Part shown: in pieces, positions 41,203 to 49,297 of the stretch | Position numbering within the stretch: the first letter of the stretch is position 1 | Layout of the letters: each line of letters starts with the position of its first letter | From: JBFXAN01 sp050184225 | GTDB taxonomy: Bacteria; Chloroflexota; Dehalococcoidia; CAUJGQ01 | Assembly (NCBI GenBank): GCA_050184225.1 | Contig: JBFXAN010000010.1 | Span: 1 to 64,000, forward strand | Length of the DNA: 64,000 nucleotides | Direction of reading: 5' to 3' | Position numbers and translations under genes: made by a program | Notes under the pieces: generated by a model | What the model saw: only the letters and a program-made list of their open reading frames with translations | Databases searched by the model: none | What the model was told of the DNA's origin: nothing

Positions 41203-42459
41203 TTAGGGCCGTGCCGTATATCGGACCGGCATGTGCTTGATGCCGCCGATGAAGGTCGAGCGCAGGCGCTCACTCTCGCCGTCGGGGGCGATGTCCGGCA
41301 GGCGGCGGAGCAGTTCCTCGAACATCACCTTCAGTTCCAACCGCGCGAATCCGGCGCCGAGGCAGAAGTGTTCGCCGATGCCGAAGGCAAGATGATCGTT
41401 TGGATCGCGGGCGATGTCGAAGGTGTCGGGATCGGCGAAGACCGCTTCGTCGCGGTTGGCGGAGGGATACCAGAGGCAGACCCGCTCGCCCGCGCGGATA
41501 TCCGTGTCGTGCAGCCGCACGTCCCGCGTCGCCACCCGCGTCATGTGCATCACCGGGCTGGTCCAGCGGAGGATCTCCTCGACGGCGAGAGGCATCAGTG
41601 TTGGGTTCGCCTGTAATCGGTGCATCTGCTCCGGATGCTCGAACAGGGCGAGCAGTCCGCCCGAGATCGCGTTCCGTGTCGTCTCGTTGCCTGCCAGGAT
41701 CAAGAGGTAGCTGAAGAAGAGGATCTCCTCATCCGTCAGTTGGTCGCCGTCCACATCGGCGCCGGCCAGCACGCTGACCAGGTCGTCGCGACGATCGGCG
41801 CGGCGCTCGCCGAGCAGACGCATGAAGTAGCCAAACATCTCCCGCTGACCTTGTTCCGCTGTCGCGCGCCGCGCGTCGCCGTCATCGCCGCCCGCGGTCT
41901 GATACTCCGGATCGTCGGCGCCCAGCACCCGATTGGTCAGCTCAAACATCAGCTTCCGGTCGTCTTTGGCGACGCCCATCATCTCGCAGATCACCGCTAG
42001 CGGCAGCAGCGCCGCCACATCCGTGACAAAGTCACAGCGGCTCGGCGCGGCGATGTCATCGATGATGCTCGTCGTGATCGCGCGAATGTGTGGTTCGATC
42101 ACGGACACCGCCCGCGGCGTGAATCCCTTATTCACCAGCCGCCGGAGACGGACGTGTCGTGGCGGGTCCATCGTGATCAACATTTTGCCCAGCCCGGACG
42201 CGGTCGATGGGTTGACCGGATCGGTCATCATGTTGATGCCCTTGCTCGAGATGAACGTCGTCGGATCGCGGGAGACAGTGAGCACGTCGTCATAGGTGAC
42301 GATCGACCAGAAGCCGGGGAACCAGCTCGTGCCCTCGTCCCAGTGCAGCCGGTCCTGCGCGCGGAGCACGCGGAACATGGCGTGCGCTTCGTTGCGACGG
42401 AACGCTTCCGGGTCCGACAGGTTGATGCCGTCGAGGTGATCCGATGTCGTTGCGGTCAT
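41203..42459 (-). CDS. Cytochrome P450 (second)
   Basis: A 418-residue soluble P450. The I-helix motif LILAGNETTRN, the ExxR pair EEILR and the heme loop FGIGEHFCLG with Cys366 are intact. The N-terminal half has AITTSIIDDIAA and VNKGFTPRAVSVIEPHIRAI. The sequence style resembles steroid- or terpene-oxidising P450s, but the subfamily cannot be named safely. GGGAG nine bases before the ATG at 42459 supports the start. No ferredoxin gene is adjacent. Confidence 0.94.
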   Translation of the reverse strand: MTATTSDHLDGINLSDPEAFRRNEAHAMFRVLRAQDRLHWDEGTSWFPGFWSIVTYDDVLTVSRDPTTFISSKGINMMTDPVNPSTASGLGKMLITMDPPRHVRLRRLVNKGFTPRAVSVIEPHIRAITTSIIDDIAAPSRCDFVTDVAALLPLAVICEMMGVAKDDRKLMFELTNRVLGADDPEYQTAGGDDGDARRATAEQGQREMFGYFMRLLGERRADRRDDLVSVLAGADVDGDQLTDEEILFFSYLLILAGNETTRNAISGGLLALFEHPEQMHRLQANPTLMPLAVEEILRWTSPVMHMTRVATRDVRLHDTDIRAGERVCLWYPSANRDEAVFADPDTFDIARDPNDHLAFGIGEHFCLGAGFARLELKVMFEELLRRLPDIAPDGESERLRSTFIGGIKHMPVRYTARP

Positions 42460-42727
42460 CGATACGCTCCCTTCGATCGTCGGACGGGGGTTCAGACGAA
42501 CGGTACGGCGGCCGTATTGCCTGTATCCCGTATCTGCATAGCGCAGCACCGGGATATGCGTGATCCTAGCACCGCAACGGCGATTCTTCGTGCGAGCGCA
42601 CGCACAGAGCACCACGCCCGCCGAACATCTAACGATGTACTACGATGAGTCCGCGGGCCAGGCGTCATCTCTCGATGCACCACATGATGGGACCGGCCGC
42701 GATCTTGCACGGGAGGGCCATCTGCCG

Positions 42728-42949
42728 ATGTTCAACGTCGATGGCGCGCGCGACCGAGTACTCAGCGCGATGCGTGAGGGCAAGTGGGACATCGTCGACG
42801 AGCAACTGACCGCCTACGCGGCCGCCATCCGGGCGGAGACGCGCCACCAGGCGATCGGCGAGGCGATTGACGCGCTGCGCGACTGCGGTGGTGAGGAGGG
42901 TGACGCGCCCGTGCGCGACTGCATCGCTGCCGTCGAGCGCCTCCGGTAG
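42728..42949 (+). CDS. Small hypothetical protein
   Basis: A 73-residue helical, charged protein from the ATG at 42728, which follows GGAGGG but at a longish distance (~11 bases). ATGs at 42635 and 42560 extend it with weaker coding character. The sequence has a repeat-like RDRVLSAMREGKWDIVDEQL core and a C-terminal RDCIAAVERLR. I do not recognise the family. The downstream palindrome at 42963-43032 follows the stop closely. Confidence 0.45.
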   Translation: MFNVDGARDRVLSAMREGKWDIVDEQLTAYAAAIRAETRHQAIGEAIDALRDCGGEEGDAPVRDCIAAVERLR

Positions 42950-42962
42950 CGGCACCGGCGGC

Positions 42963-43032
42963 CCGAACGACCACGGTGCCAAGACACCACGTTCGGAAAT
43001 TACCCTGGTGCCTTGGCGCCGTGGTCGTTCGG
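42963..43032. repeat. Palindromic repeat (CGAACGACCACGG family)
   Basis: CGAACGACCACGGTGCCAAG at 42964-42983 (arm to 42989) matches the reverse complement of 43006-43031 at 24 of 26 positions around a 16-base loop. It follows the small hypothetical gene and precedes the promoter region of the small-protein cluster. Confidence 0.85.
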
Positions 43033-43219
43033 AATTCCTCCGAGCGTGACGCGATCACGCCAAATGCACGTTTCCGAGGAGTACCGTGAGAGCGATACGG
43101 AGATCAAGCCGGAGGCATATAGATGCCTGTTCCGGATCTCGCCGTCGGTGGTTTGGGTGCGGTGCAAACTCGACAATCCGCTGATGCGGGTCCAAACTAT
43201 GCCTCAACCAGACTACCAG

Positions 43220-43247
43220 TTTACAAATCGCGCCGAATGTGCATAAT
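43220..43247 (+). promoter_or_regulatory. Candidate promoter of the small-protein cluster
   Basis: TTTACA at 43220-43225 and CATAAT at 43242-43247 are 16 bases apart, with TG just before the -10. The predicted start is near 43254, giving a ~300-base leader before the first small gene. The 43033-43559 gap holds no credible gene. Confidence 0.55.
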
Positions 43248-43252
43248 CCCTA

Positions 43253-43270
43253 CTGTCGTATAGACGACAG
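43253..43270. promoter_or_regulatory. Palindromic operator at the predicted transcription start
   Basis: CTGTCGT at 43253-43259 and ACGACAG at 43264-43270 form a perfect inverted repeat with an ATAG centre, placed over the predicted +1 of the small-protein cluster. It could be a repressor site or a 5' hairpin. Confidence 0.5.
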
Positions 43271-43559
43271 ACAGCCGCCGTCTCGTATCGGTACAGTGAC
43301 CAGCAGATAGCACCGCAGCCCTCCGGTGCTTTCCTCCCGCCCGGCAATCAGGGCTAAGGAGTGTGCCCCTGGTCAGATCGACCTCTGCACATCACATTCG
43401 CCTGCGGCGACGCTGCGGATGGCAGAGCCAGAACGACGACGGCGTTGACCGGCGTAGCGACACGTCCCCCACCGTGAAGCGCCGGCAGACCGCTCATCCC
43501 GTTTGGTCCTCCACCATCTTGGCTGATCGCGGCGACTCCAATTCAGAAAGGATCCCGCT

Positions 43560-43877
43560 ATGACCAATGATGCCACTGAACAGGTAACGGTCCTGCTCCT
43601 GCGCGACGGCGAGGGACACGTGTACATGATTGACGAGCAGACGATCCGCAACTGCCGCGCCACGCCGGAGCAGCAGGCCGCCGTGATCGAAGCGCTCGGC
43701 AACGAAGATGTCTCGGGCTTCGTCGGACCCGGCGGCTTTAGCCCGGTCGGTTCGATCAACGTCGTCGCCGCGCCGCAGATCAACATCAACACCGGTATCA
43801 ATCTCGCGGTTCTTTCGCCGAACGCTACCCAGGTCCTCGGACAGAGCGGCAACAATTCGCTGTTCGCGTTCCAGTAG
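43560..43877 (+). CDS. Small cluster protein 1 (divergent member)
   Basis: A 105-residue protein without signal peptide. The N-terminal half (VTVLLLRDGEGHVYMIDEQT, then a helix ATPEQQAAVIEALG) matches the other three cluster proteins. The C-terminal half is different, Asn/Ile-rich (SINVVAAPQININTGINLAV, then QVLGQSGNNSLFAFQ). GAAAGGA lies before the ATG. The family is unknown to me. As first gene it may have a distinct role, such as nucleating or capping an assembly made by the others (speculation). Confidence 0.85.
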   Translation: MTNDATEQVTVLLLRDGEGHVYMIDEQTIRNCRATPEQQAAVIEALGNEDVSGFVGPGGFSPVGSINVVAAPQININTGINLAVLSPNATQVLGQSGNNSLFAFQ

Positions 43878-43967
43878 AGGAAGCCGGACATTGGGGGACG
43901 CCACCCCGGGCGGTCCGGGGCTTGCCAGCACACCAGCGGCGACGCGCCGCAAGAAAGGAACCCATCA

Positions 43968-44273
43968 ATGGCGAATGAGCAGGCTCTGATCCTCCGCGAT
44001 GGCGATGGCAACTTCTACGTGATCTCCAGCGACGTTGTCGGCCAGAGCCGCGTGTCCGTGGAGCAGAAGGCCGCCCTGGAAGAGGCGCTGAAGGGCGATA
44101 CCGCCGGCTTCCTGTTTGACTTCGCGTCCCTCAACAGTGTGATCAACGTCCCGCAGACCAACAACGCGACCGCCAACAACGTCGCGGTCGGCTTCTTCAC
44201 CGGCCCGCAGACGATCGCGCAGGTCCAGGGCAACGTCGCCAACGTCCTCTCCAACCAGCAGGCCAACCCCTAA
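43968..44273 (+). CDS. Small cluster protein 2 (VINVPQTNN family)
   Basis: A 101-residue protein. Residues 5-50 form the shared domain (ALILRDGDGNFYVISSDVVG, then SVEQKAALEEALKGD); residues 58-75 hold the invariant VINVPQTNNATANN; the tail is Asn/Gln-rich with GPQTIAQVQGNVANV and ends NQQANP. Its DNA is nearly identical to cluster gene 4 across about 200 bases. GAAAGGA precedes the ATG. No signal peptide or membrane helix. Confidence 0.88.
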   Translation: MANEQALILRDGDGNFYVISSDVVGQSRVSVEQKAALEEALKGDTAGFLFDFASLNSVINVPQTNNATANNVAVGFFTGPQTIAQVQGNVANVLSNQQANP

Positions 44274-44341
44274 GAAACTCCGTGCTGTTGGACCGTCGCC
44301 ACGGTTGACAGGTCCACCGCACCGCGAGAAAGGAGCCAGGC

Positions 44342-44656
44342 ATGGCGAATGAGACAGTCCAGGTGCTCGTGCTCCGTGACGGCGAAGGCAATCTGTACCT
44401 GCTCGATCGCAACACGATCGAGACCGGCCGGATTCCGGAGGAGCGACAGTCTGAGGTTGCACAGCTCTTGCAGGACGATGTCGGCGGCTACTTCTTCGAT
44501 ATCGCTGCCCTGAACAACGTGATCAACGTGCCGCAGACGAACAACGCCACCGCGAATAACATCGCGCTCGGCGTGTTCGCTACAGGACCACAGACGATCG
44601 TGCAGGTCCAGGGCAACACGGCCAACGTCGGCGCCAACCAGCAGGCCAACCCCTAA
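44342..44656 (+). CDS. Small cluster protein 3 (VINVPQTNN family)
   Basis: A 104-residue paralogue with the same layout but a diverged N-terminal domain (VQVLVLRDGEGNLYLLDRNT, then IPEERQSEVAQLLQDD). It keeps YFFDIAALNNVINVPQTNNA, TANN, and the tail GPQTIVQVQGNTANVGANQQ. The strict conservation of the second half against the drifted first half suggests the tail is the functional, self-assembling or recognised part. GAAAGGA ribosome site. Confidence 0.88.
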   Translation: MANETVQVLVLRDGEGNLYLLDRNTIETGRIPEERQSEVAQLLQDDVGGYFFDIAALNNVINVPQTNNATANNIALGVFATGPQTIVQVQGNTANVGANQQANP

Positions 44657-44729
44657 CCAGCGGGATATGGCGGGTGGGGCCGATGCCCGTTCCTGCCACG
44701 AGTATGAAAGAGTCGAAAGGACAACGAAC

Positions 44730-45041
44730 ATGACACAGCAGCAACAGCAGGCCGTGGTTCTCCGCGATGGCGATGGCAACTTCTACGTGATCTCCAGCGA
44801 CGTCATTGGCCAGAGCCGCGTATCGGACGAGCAGAAGGCCGCCCTGGAAGAGGCGCTGAAGGGCGATGTCGCCGGCTTCCTGTTTGACTTCGCGTCCCTC
44901 AACAGTGTGATCAACGTCCCGCAGACCAACAACGCGACCGCCAACAACTTCGCGTTCGGCGCGTTCGTCGGCCCGCAGACGATCGCCCAGATCCAGAGCA
45001 ACGTCGCCAACGTCGGCGTCAACCAGCAGGCCAACCCGTAG
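44730..45041 (+). CDS. Small cluster protein 4 (VINVPQTNN family)
   Basis: A 103-residue paralogue starting MTQQQQQAVVLRDGDGNFYV. It matches protein 2 almost residue for residue through VINVPQTNNATANN and then differs in the tail (FAFGAFVGPQTIAQIQSNVA). The ATG at 44730 follows GAAAGGA. It is the last gene before the terminator at 45065-45103. The recent duplication with protein 2 implies selection for dosage or variation of the tail. Confidence 0.88.
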   Translation: MTQQQQQAVVLRDGDGNFYVISSDVIGQSRVSDEQKAALEEALKGDVAGFLFDFASLNSVINVPQTNNATANNFAFGAFVGPQTIAQIQSNVANVGVNQQANP

Positions 45042-45064
45042 GGAGCCAATCTCGACACCGTTCA

Positions 45065-45103
45065 CCGAGGCGGCAGAGTTCCTCTGCCGCCTCGGTTCTG
45101 TTT
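45065..45103 (+). terminator. Strong terminator after the small-protein cluster
   Basis: CCGAGGCGGCAGAG at 45065-45078 pairs perfectly with CTCTGCCGCCTCGG at 45082-45095, a 14-bp stem, followed by TTCTGTTT. It ends the four-gene unit that starts near 43254. Confidence 0.85.
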
Positions 45104-45145
45104 GCGGCACCTGGCAATGGACCAATCAATGGGGAGGATAGCGGC

Positions 45146-45454
45146 ATGGATGCGACCATTGAACTCACCTGGGGATCTGGCGGCACTCTGACCGTCACTG
45201 GCCGTGGATTCCGCCCGCGCGAGCCGGTCATGTTGAGTGTGGCCGTTCGCAGCGACAGCTCAACCGTCTCGTCGAGGCCGGGTGTGATGATCCAGAGCAG
45301 CCAGAGTGCCAGCCAGACGACCACCTCAATCAGCGCGGACGCCGATGGGCGTATCCGATTCCAGAGCACGATCGTCGCGCCGTCCGGTACGGAGGTCGCG
45401 GTCTCGGCCATTGGCAGCCAGGGGTCGCGCGCTGAGGCGCGGTCCTCCATCTGA
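45146..45454 (+). CDS. Small beta-rich protein next to the cluster
   Basis: A 102-residue protein with regular alternating strands (TIELTWGSGGTLTVTGRGFR, then PREPVMLSVAVRS) resembling an Ig-like or IPT-type beta sandwich, followed by a Ser/Gln/Thr-rich segment (IQSSQSASQTTTSISADADG). There is no signal peptide. GGGGAGGA precedes the ATG. I do not recognise the family. Its position after the terminator and before GAF and protease genes suggests it belongs to the same system. Confidence 0.7.
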   Translation: MDATIELTWGSGGTLTVTGRGFRPREPVMLSVAVRSDSSTVSSRPGVMIQSSQSASQTTTSISADADGRIRFQSTIVAPSGTEVAVSAIGSQGSRAEARSSI

Positions 45455-45509
45455 TCTATACCGTAGTCGAAGTGCTCGCTAGACTGGCTGGCAGGAGCAG
45501 GAGGACAGC

Positions 45510-46358
45510 ATGGCAGAGGTCGATGATCTTCAGGACGCCCAAAGGCGGATCGCCGGCCTCGAGGCGGAAGTCCAGCGGTTACAGCAGCAGGTCGACGACG
45601 AGCGCACGCTCGAGGATCTTCGCGTCCGCCTGGCGCAGGTCGGCGCCGCCGGTGCGTTGAGCGCGCCCACCGAGCACCGCGAGCTGCTGGAGCAGCTTGT
45701 CCAGACGGCGATGCACGTGCTCGACGCCCGCGCCGGCTCTCTCTATCTGATTGACGAGGAACGCAACGAGCTGATCTTCGAGGTCGCTCAAGGTGAGCGG
45801 GCGACCTCCCTGGTCGGCCAGCGACTGCCGCTGGGCCAGGGGCTCGCCGGGTTTGTCGCCGCGACCGGCCAGTCGATCGCCGTCGCCGACGTGCAGAAGG
45901 ATCCGCGCTGGGGCCGGCATGTCGCCGAAGCGGTCGGCTATCAACCGCGCTCGATGCTGGCGATGCCGCTGATGCTGCGTGACCGCGTCACCGGCGTGCT
46001 CCAGTTGTTGGACCGCAGCGGCGGTGAAGCCTTCACCGCCGCCGACATGGCGACGCTCTCCCTCTTTGCCCAGCAGGCGGCGGTGGCGATTGCCCTGTCG
46101 CGCAATCTGAGCAGCCTCTCGACACTGCTCGTCTCGTTGCTCTCCTCCACGGACACGGGAGACCAGGAGGATACGCTGGCGCAGCGCGCGGCGACGCTGG
46201 CCGCGAGCGCCGAGGAGAGCGCCGAGTACCGCGATACGATGGAACTGGCCGCCCTGCTCGGCCAGATCGCCCGTCGCGGTGACTCAGCGCGGCGGCTGGC
46301 GCTGGGCGTCGCCCGCGAGGTCACCCAATACTTGCAGAGCCAGCCCCGCTATGGTTGA
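45510..46358 (+). CDS. GAF-domain protein with N-terminal coiled coil
   Basis: A 282-residue protein. Residues ~5-45 are a coiled coil (AQRRIAGLEAEVQRLQQQVD), followed by a GAF domain at ~60-200 (LDARAGSLYLIDEERNELIF, GLAGFVAATGQSIAVADV, MPLMLRDRVTGVLQLLDRSG) and a C-terminal helical part. No output domain such as a kinase or cyclase is seen, so it is probably a stand-alone sensor or adaptor. It lies 55 bases after the beta-rich gene and upstream of the protease. Confidence 0.88.
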   Translation: MAEVDDLQDAQRRIAGLEAEVQRLQQQVDDERTLEDLRVRLAQVGAAGALSAPTEHRELLEQLVQTAMHVLDARAGSLYLIDEERNELIFEVAQGERATSLVGQRLPLGQGLAGFVAATGQSIAVADVQKDPRWGRHVAEAVGYQPRSMLAMPLMLRDRVTGVLQLLDRSGGEAFTAADMATLSLFAQQAAVAIALSRNLSSLSTLLVSLLSSTDTGDQEDTLAQRAATLAASAEESAEYRDTMELAALLGQIARRGDSARRLALGVAREVTQYLQSQPRYG

Positions 46359-46490
46359 TGATCGTCACCCGCCCGCCACCCGCGCATCCGTCCGTCATGG
46401 CATGGGCGCGCGGCGGGCCGATCGGCTGGTGAGCACGACGGCCGCCGAGCACTTCGCTGTGCGGCGGCCGAACCCTGGAGCGTAGCGTCG

Positions 46491-47321
46491 ATGGTAGAAC
46501 GTCGTCCCGCGTGGAGCTGGCAGTTCGCCCCGGATCAGATCCGGCCCGTTCCCGAGGTCATGAACCTCGACCATCTCACCCCAGAGTGGGCGTGGGGCGG
46601 CAGCACCGGCGCCGGTATCAAGGTGGCCGTGATCGATTCCGGTATCGACAACAACCACCCGGCGATCGACGGTCACGTCAGAGGTTATATGGCCTTTTCC
46701 GAAGGTCGGGACGGCCAGATCCAGTCCAACGACGCCCCCCACGGCGATGTCTTTGGCCACGGCACCGCCTGCGGCGATATCATCCGCCGCCTCGCTCCGG
46801 ATGTTGACCTCTATAGCGTCCAGGTGCTCGGTCCGATGCTCACCGGCAAGGGGACGGTCTTCCTCGCCGGTCTGCGTTGGGCGATCGAGAACGACATGGA
46901 TGTGGTCAACCTCTCGCTCGGCAGCACCAAGCAGGAGTACTACGGTCTTTTTCACGAACTGGTGGACGCCGCCTACTTCAAGAACATCATGCTCGTCACC
47001 GCCGCGAACAACATGCCGGTGACGAGCTTTCCCTCGCTCTACGCCGCCGTCACGTCGGTTGCCTGCCACGAGGGCCAAGATCCCTACGAGTTCTACTACA
47101 ACCCCGAGCCGCCGGTTGAGTTCGGCGCGCCGGGTATCAACGTCAACGTCGCCTGGTTCGGGGGCGGCGAGATGACCGTCACCGGCAACAGCTTCTCGGC
47201 GCCGCACATCACCGGCCTGATCGCCAAGATCCTCGGCAAGCACCCCGGCCTCACGCCGTTCCAGGTGAAGACCATCCTCCGCGCGACGGCCCGCAACATC
47301 GGACGCCCGCTGGTCGAGTGA
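46491..47321 (+). CDS. Subtilisin-like (S8) serine protease without signal peptide
   Basis: A 276-residue subtilase with Asp49 (VAVIDSGID), His90 (VFGHGTAC), an oxyanion Asn near 173 and catalytic Ser234 (TGNSFSAPH). No signal peptide, pro-domain or C-terminal anchor is evident, so it should act inside the cell or be released by a non-Sec route. Small intracellular subtilases often mature or regulate specific partners; the small cluster proteins upstream are the natural candidates (inference). The gap before it contains a GC hairpin (GCCGCC with GGCGGC). Converges with a CvpA-like gene. Confidence 0.9.
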   Translation: MVERRPAWSWQFAPDQIRPVPEVMNLDHLTPEWAWGGSTGAGIKVAVIDSGIDNNHPAIDGHVRGYMAFSEGRDGQIQSNDAPHGDVFGHGTACGDIIRRLAPDVDLYSVQVLGPMLTGKGTVFLAGLRWAIENDMDVVNLSLGSTKQEYYGLFHELVDAAYFKNIMLVTAANNMPVTSFPSLYAAVTSVACHEGQDPYEFYYNPEPPVEFGAPGINVNVAWFGGGEMTVTGNSFSAPHITGLIAKILGKHPGLTPFQVKTILRATARNIGRPLVE

Positions 47322-47346
47322 TTCGGTTCAGCATCGTCAATCGTGG

Positions 47347-48117
47347 TCAGCGGGCGCTACTGAGGAAAACCAGACCGGCCGCCATCGCCAGGGCGACGCC
47401 AATGCCGAACGTCACGCGGATCCAGGCAAGCGGCTCCGCCGTCTCCTGCATGGCGGCGCGCGGCGGTATCCGGCGGGTCGGCGCTTCGCGGACCGTGGCC
47501 GCAGATGCCGGGCCGCGCAGCCGTCCGGCGGAGAATGCCGCCACCGCCAGCCCGGCGACACCCGCGCCCAGGACCAGGCTGTTCACCTGTGGCGGGCGTG
47601 TGAGCAGGCGCTCGCCGAGGCCGCGCAGCCGCTGCACGGTATCCTCCGGCCGGTTGACCAGGTTCTGCGCCACCCACGAGTCTTCGGCCTGCTCCCGCCC
47701 CGGGACCGCCGACGGCAGCTTCACCGCAATGAAGACGAGGGCGAGCACCAAGAGCACGCCGACCAGCGCGGAGGGGACGATCCCCAGCAGTCGATCCGCC
47801 AGCGCGAGCGGCGGTACGGCGCGGATCAGCAGGCTGATCACCGACGCCAGCTCGCGGACGGCAAAGCCGAGCAGGAAGCGCAGGCTCATCGTCAGCCCCA
47901 CGACGAGCACCGCGCGGACGAACACCGACGGTACGCCGAGCCGGTCGGAGACCAGCGGCGTCACCAGCGGCGCCAGCAGCGGCGCGAGCACCGCCGCCAT
48001 GCCAAACGCGAGCAGACCGCCGGTGAGGCCGAGGACCACCCGGACGAGTCCCGTCCGATACCCCTTGTAGCCGAAGGCGATGACGAGGAACACCGCGACA
48101 ATGTCGATCGGATTCAC
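47347..48117 (-). CDS. CvpA-family membrane protein
   Basis: A 256-residue protein. The start at the GTG 48117 gives NPIDIVAVFLVIAFGYKGYR, the usual beginning of CvpA proteins, with three to four helices up to about residue 165, then a soluble Arg-rich region and a last helix. A GTG at 48147 is an alternative start. CvpA in Escherichia coli is linked to colicin V export and purine metabolism. The C-terminal extension beyond the CvpA domain (RPPQVNSLVLGAGVAGLAVA onward) is unlike E. coli CvpA. Confidence 0.8.
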   Translation of the reverse strand: MNPIDIVAVFLVIAFGYKGYRTGLVRVVLGLTGGLLAFGMAAVLAPLLAPLVTPLVSDRLGVPSVFVRAVLVVGLTMSLRFLLGFAVRELASVISLLIRAVPPLALADRLLGIVPSALVGVLLVLALVFIAVKLPSAVPGREQAEDSWVAQNLVNRPEDTVQRLRGLGERLLTRPPQVNSLVLGAGVAGLAVAAFSAGRLRGPASAATVREAPTRRIPPRAAMQETAEPLAWIRVTFGIGVALAMAAGLVFLSSAR

Positions 48118-48154
48118 GCCGGACAGTGTACCAGCCGGAGCCGCCACCGGGCCG

Positions 48155-49000
48155 TCAACCTATGACACCGACGTGGGCCGCGCCGGGCAGTACGGCACCG
48201 CCGCCGGTGGCGCCGCCTATTGAATAACCGAAGACATCAGGAGCGGCGGACCGGCGCTCGACGATGTCCGGCTGGTAGGGGCGGACGTTGGCGCCGGTGA
48301 GGTGCATCAGGATGCCGAGCGCGCCGCCGAAGGCGAGGTGGCCGACGAGGCCAAAGATAAACGTGACCGGCGTCAGCCGGAACAAGTACTCCTGACCGTA
48401 TGGCGCCAGGACGAGCGTACCGAGCAGGCAGAGCCAGACGGCAACACCATAGGCAAGTCCGGCCGTACGGACACCGACCCAGCGTGCCACCAGCGGGTAC
48501 GCCATATAGAAGGCCAATCCCATGCCGCCGCCGTTGCCCAGCCAGCGCCAGGCGTAGCCCAGCGTCCGGTGGCCCTCCGGACGGTCCAGCAGCAGGGCGC
48601 CGATGTTGGGTATGAAGTCGTGCCAGGCTCCGGTGAGGATCCACGGCAGGCGGGTGGCATCGTAGAGGAGTACCGCGGCCAGTGCCAGGCCGAATCCTTG
48701 CGCGGCCAACCGGCCGTAGAACGGGAAACAGAGGGCAAGGACGATGCCCAGCGCGGCCGCCGGCAGGACCAGCGCCGTCGCAGACTGATGAAGCGGCACG
48801 ATCCCGAAGACGGCGAGTGCCAAACTGGTGATCGGCGTGAAGCCGATGGCGAAGAATGCGAGAGGGAGCACGATGTCACGGCGCCCCGGGATCGAACGTG
48901 TGCCGTCAAGCGTCGCAGCCGGGACGGATCGCAATGCGTGTGCGGAGCGCCTGGCGGCCGTGAAGGGACTCCTGTTCCAGACGGGTGTGGTGAGAGTCAT
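48155..49000 (-). CDS. Multi-pass membrane protein of unknown function
   Basis: A 281-residue protein with about seven hydrophobic helices after a polar Arg-rich N-terminus. The motif GNGGGMGLAFYMAYPLVARW is distinctive, and the last ~30 residues are Gly/Ala-rich (FGYSIGGATGGGAVLPGAAH). AAAGGAGG on the coding strand precedes the ATG at 49000, so the start is firm. No named family was recognised. It is followed by the CvpA-like gene 38 bases later. Confidence 0.75.
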   Translation of the reverse strand: MTLTTPVWNRSPFTAARRSAHALRSVPAATLDGTRSIPGRRDIVLPLAFFAIGFTPITSLALAVFGIVPLHQSATALVLPAAALGIVLALCFPFYGRLAAQGFGLALAAVLLYDATRLPWILTGAWHDFIPNIGALLLDRPEGHRTLGYAWRWLGNGGGMGLAFYMAYPLVARWVGVRTAGLAYGVAVWLCLLGTLVLAPYGQEYLFRLTPVTFIFGLVGHLAFGGALGILMHLTGANVRPYQPDIVERRSAAPDVFGYSIGGATGGGAVLPGAAHVGVIG

Positions 49001-49165
49001 CGCTTCTCCTCCTTTCTTGAAGGCTCAGATATCGGCCGGATCTCGGTGGTCCGGTTCGTTGTGATCTCAGGATGCCAGGACATCCTGCACGGTCGCTGTG
49101 CCCCACGGCGCATCGTACTCGTGTCCAACGGTACAGAACGGTTCCTCGCCGTTTTTAACGGTGTA

Positions 49166-49193
49166 GGAATATTAATGTAATGGGACGATTCAA
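49166..49193 (-). promoter_or_regulatory. Weak candidate promoter for the 48155-49000 membrane gene
   Basis: Read on this strand, TTGAAT (49193-49188) and TATTCC (49171-49166) are 16 bases apart, about 165 bases before the ATG. The AT-rich patch stands out in a GC-rich gap. The rest of 49001-49297 holds nothing recognised. Confidence 0.3.
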
Positions 49194-49297
49194 GTGAGTG
49201 GTGCGGCGGCTGTTCGGCGTCGGACCAGGCACGAATGTGCCGTCGCCGATCTGATCCACGCCGAACGCCTGATTGGGTGCAAGCAGCTCTGAAACGT

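Noticed and set aside
43363..43563. Open frame in the leader of the small-protein operon
   Set aside because: No ribosome site, basic low-complexity product, and it overlaps the start of the first cluster gene in another frame.
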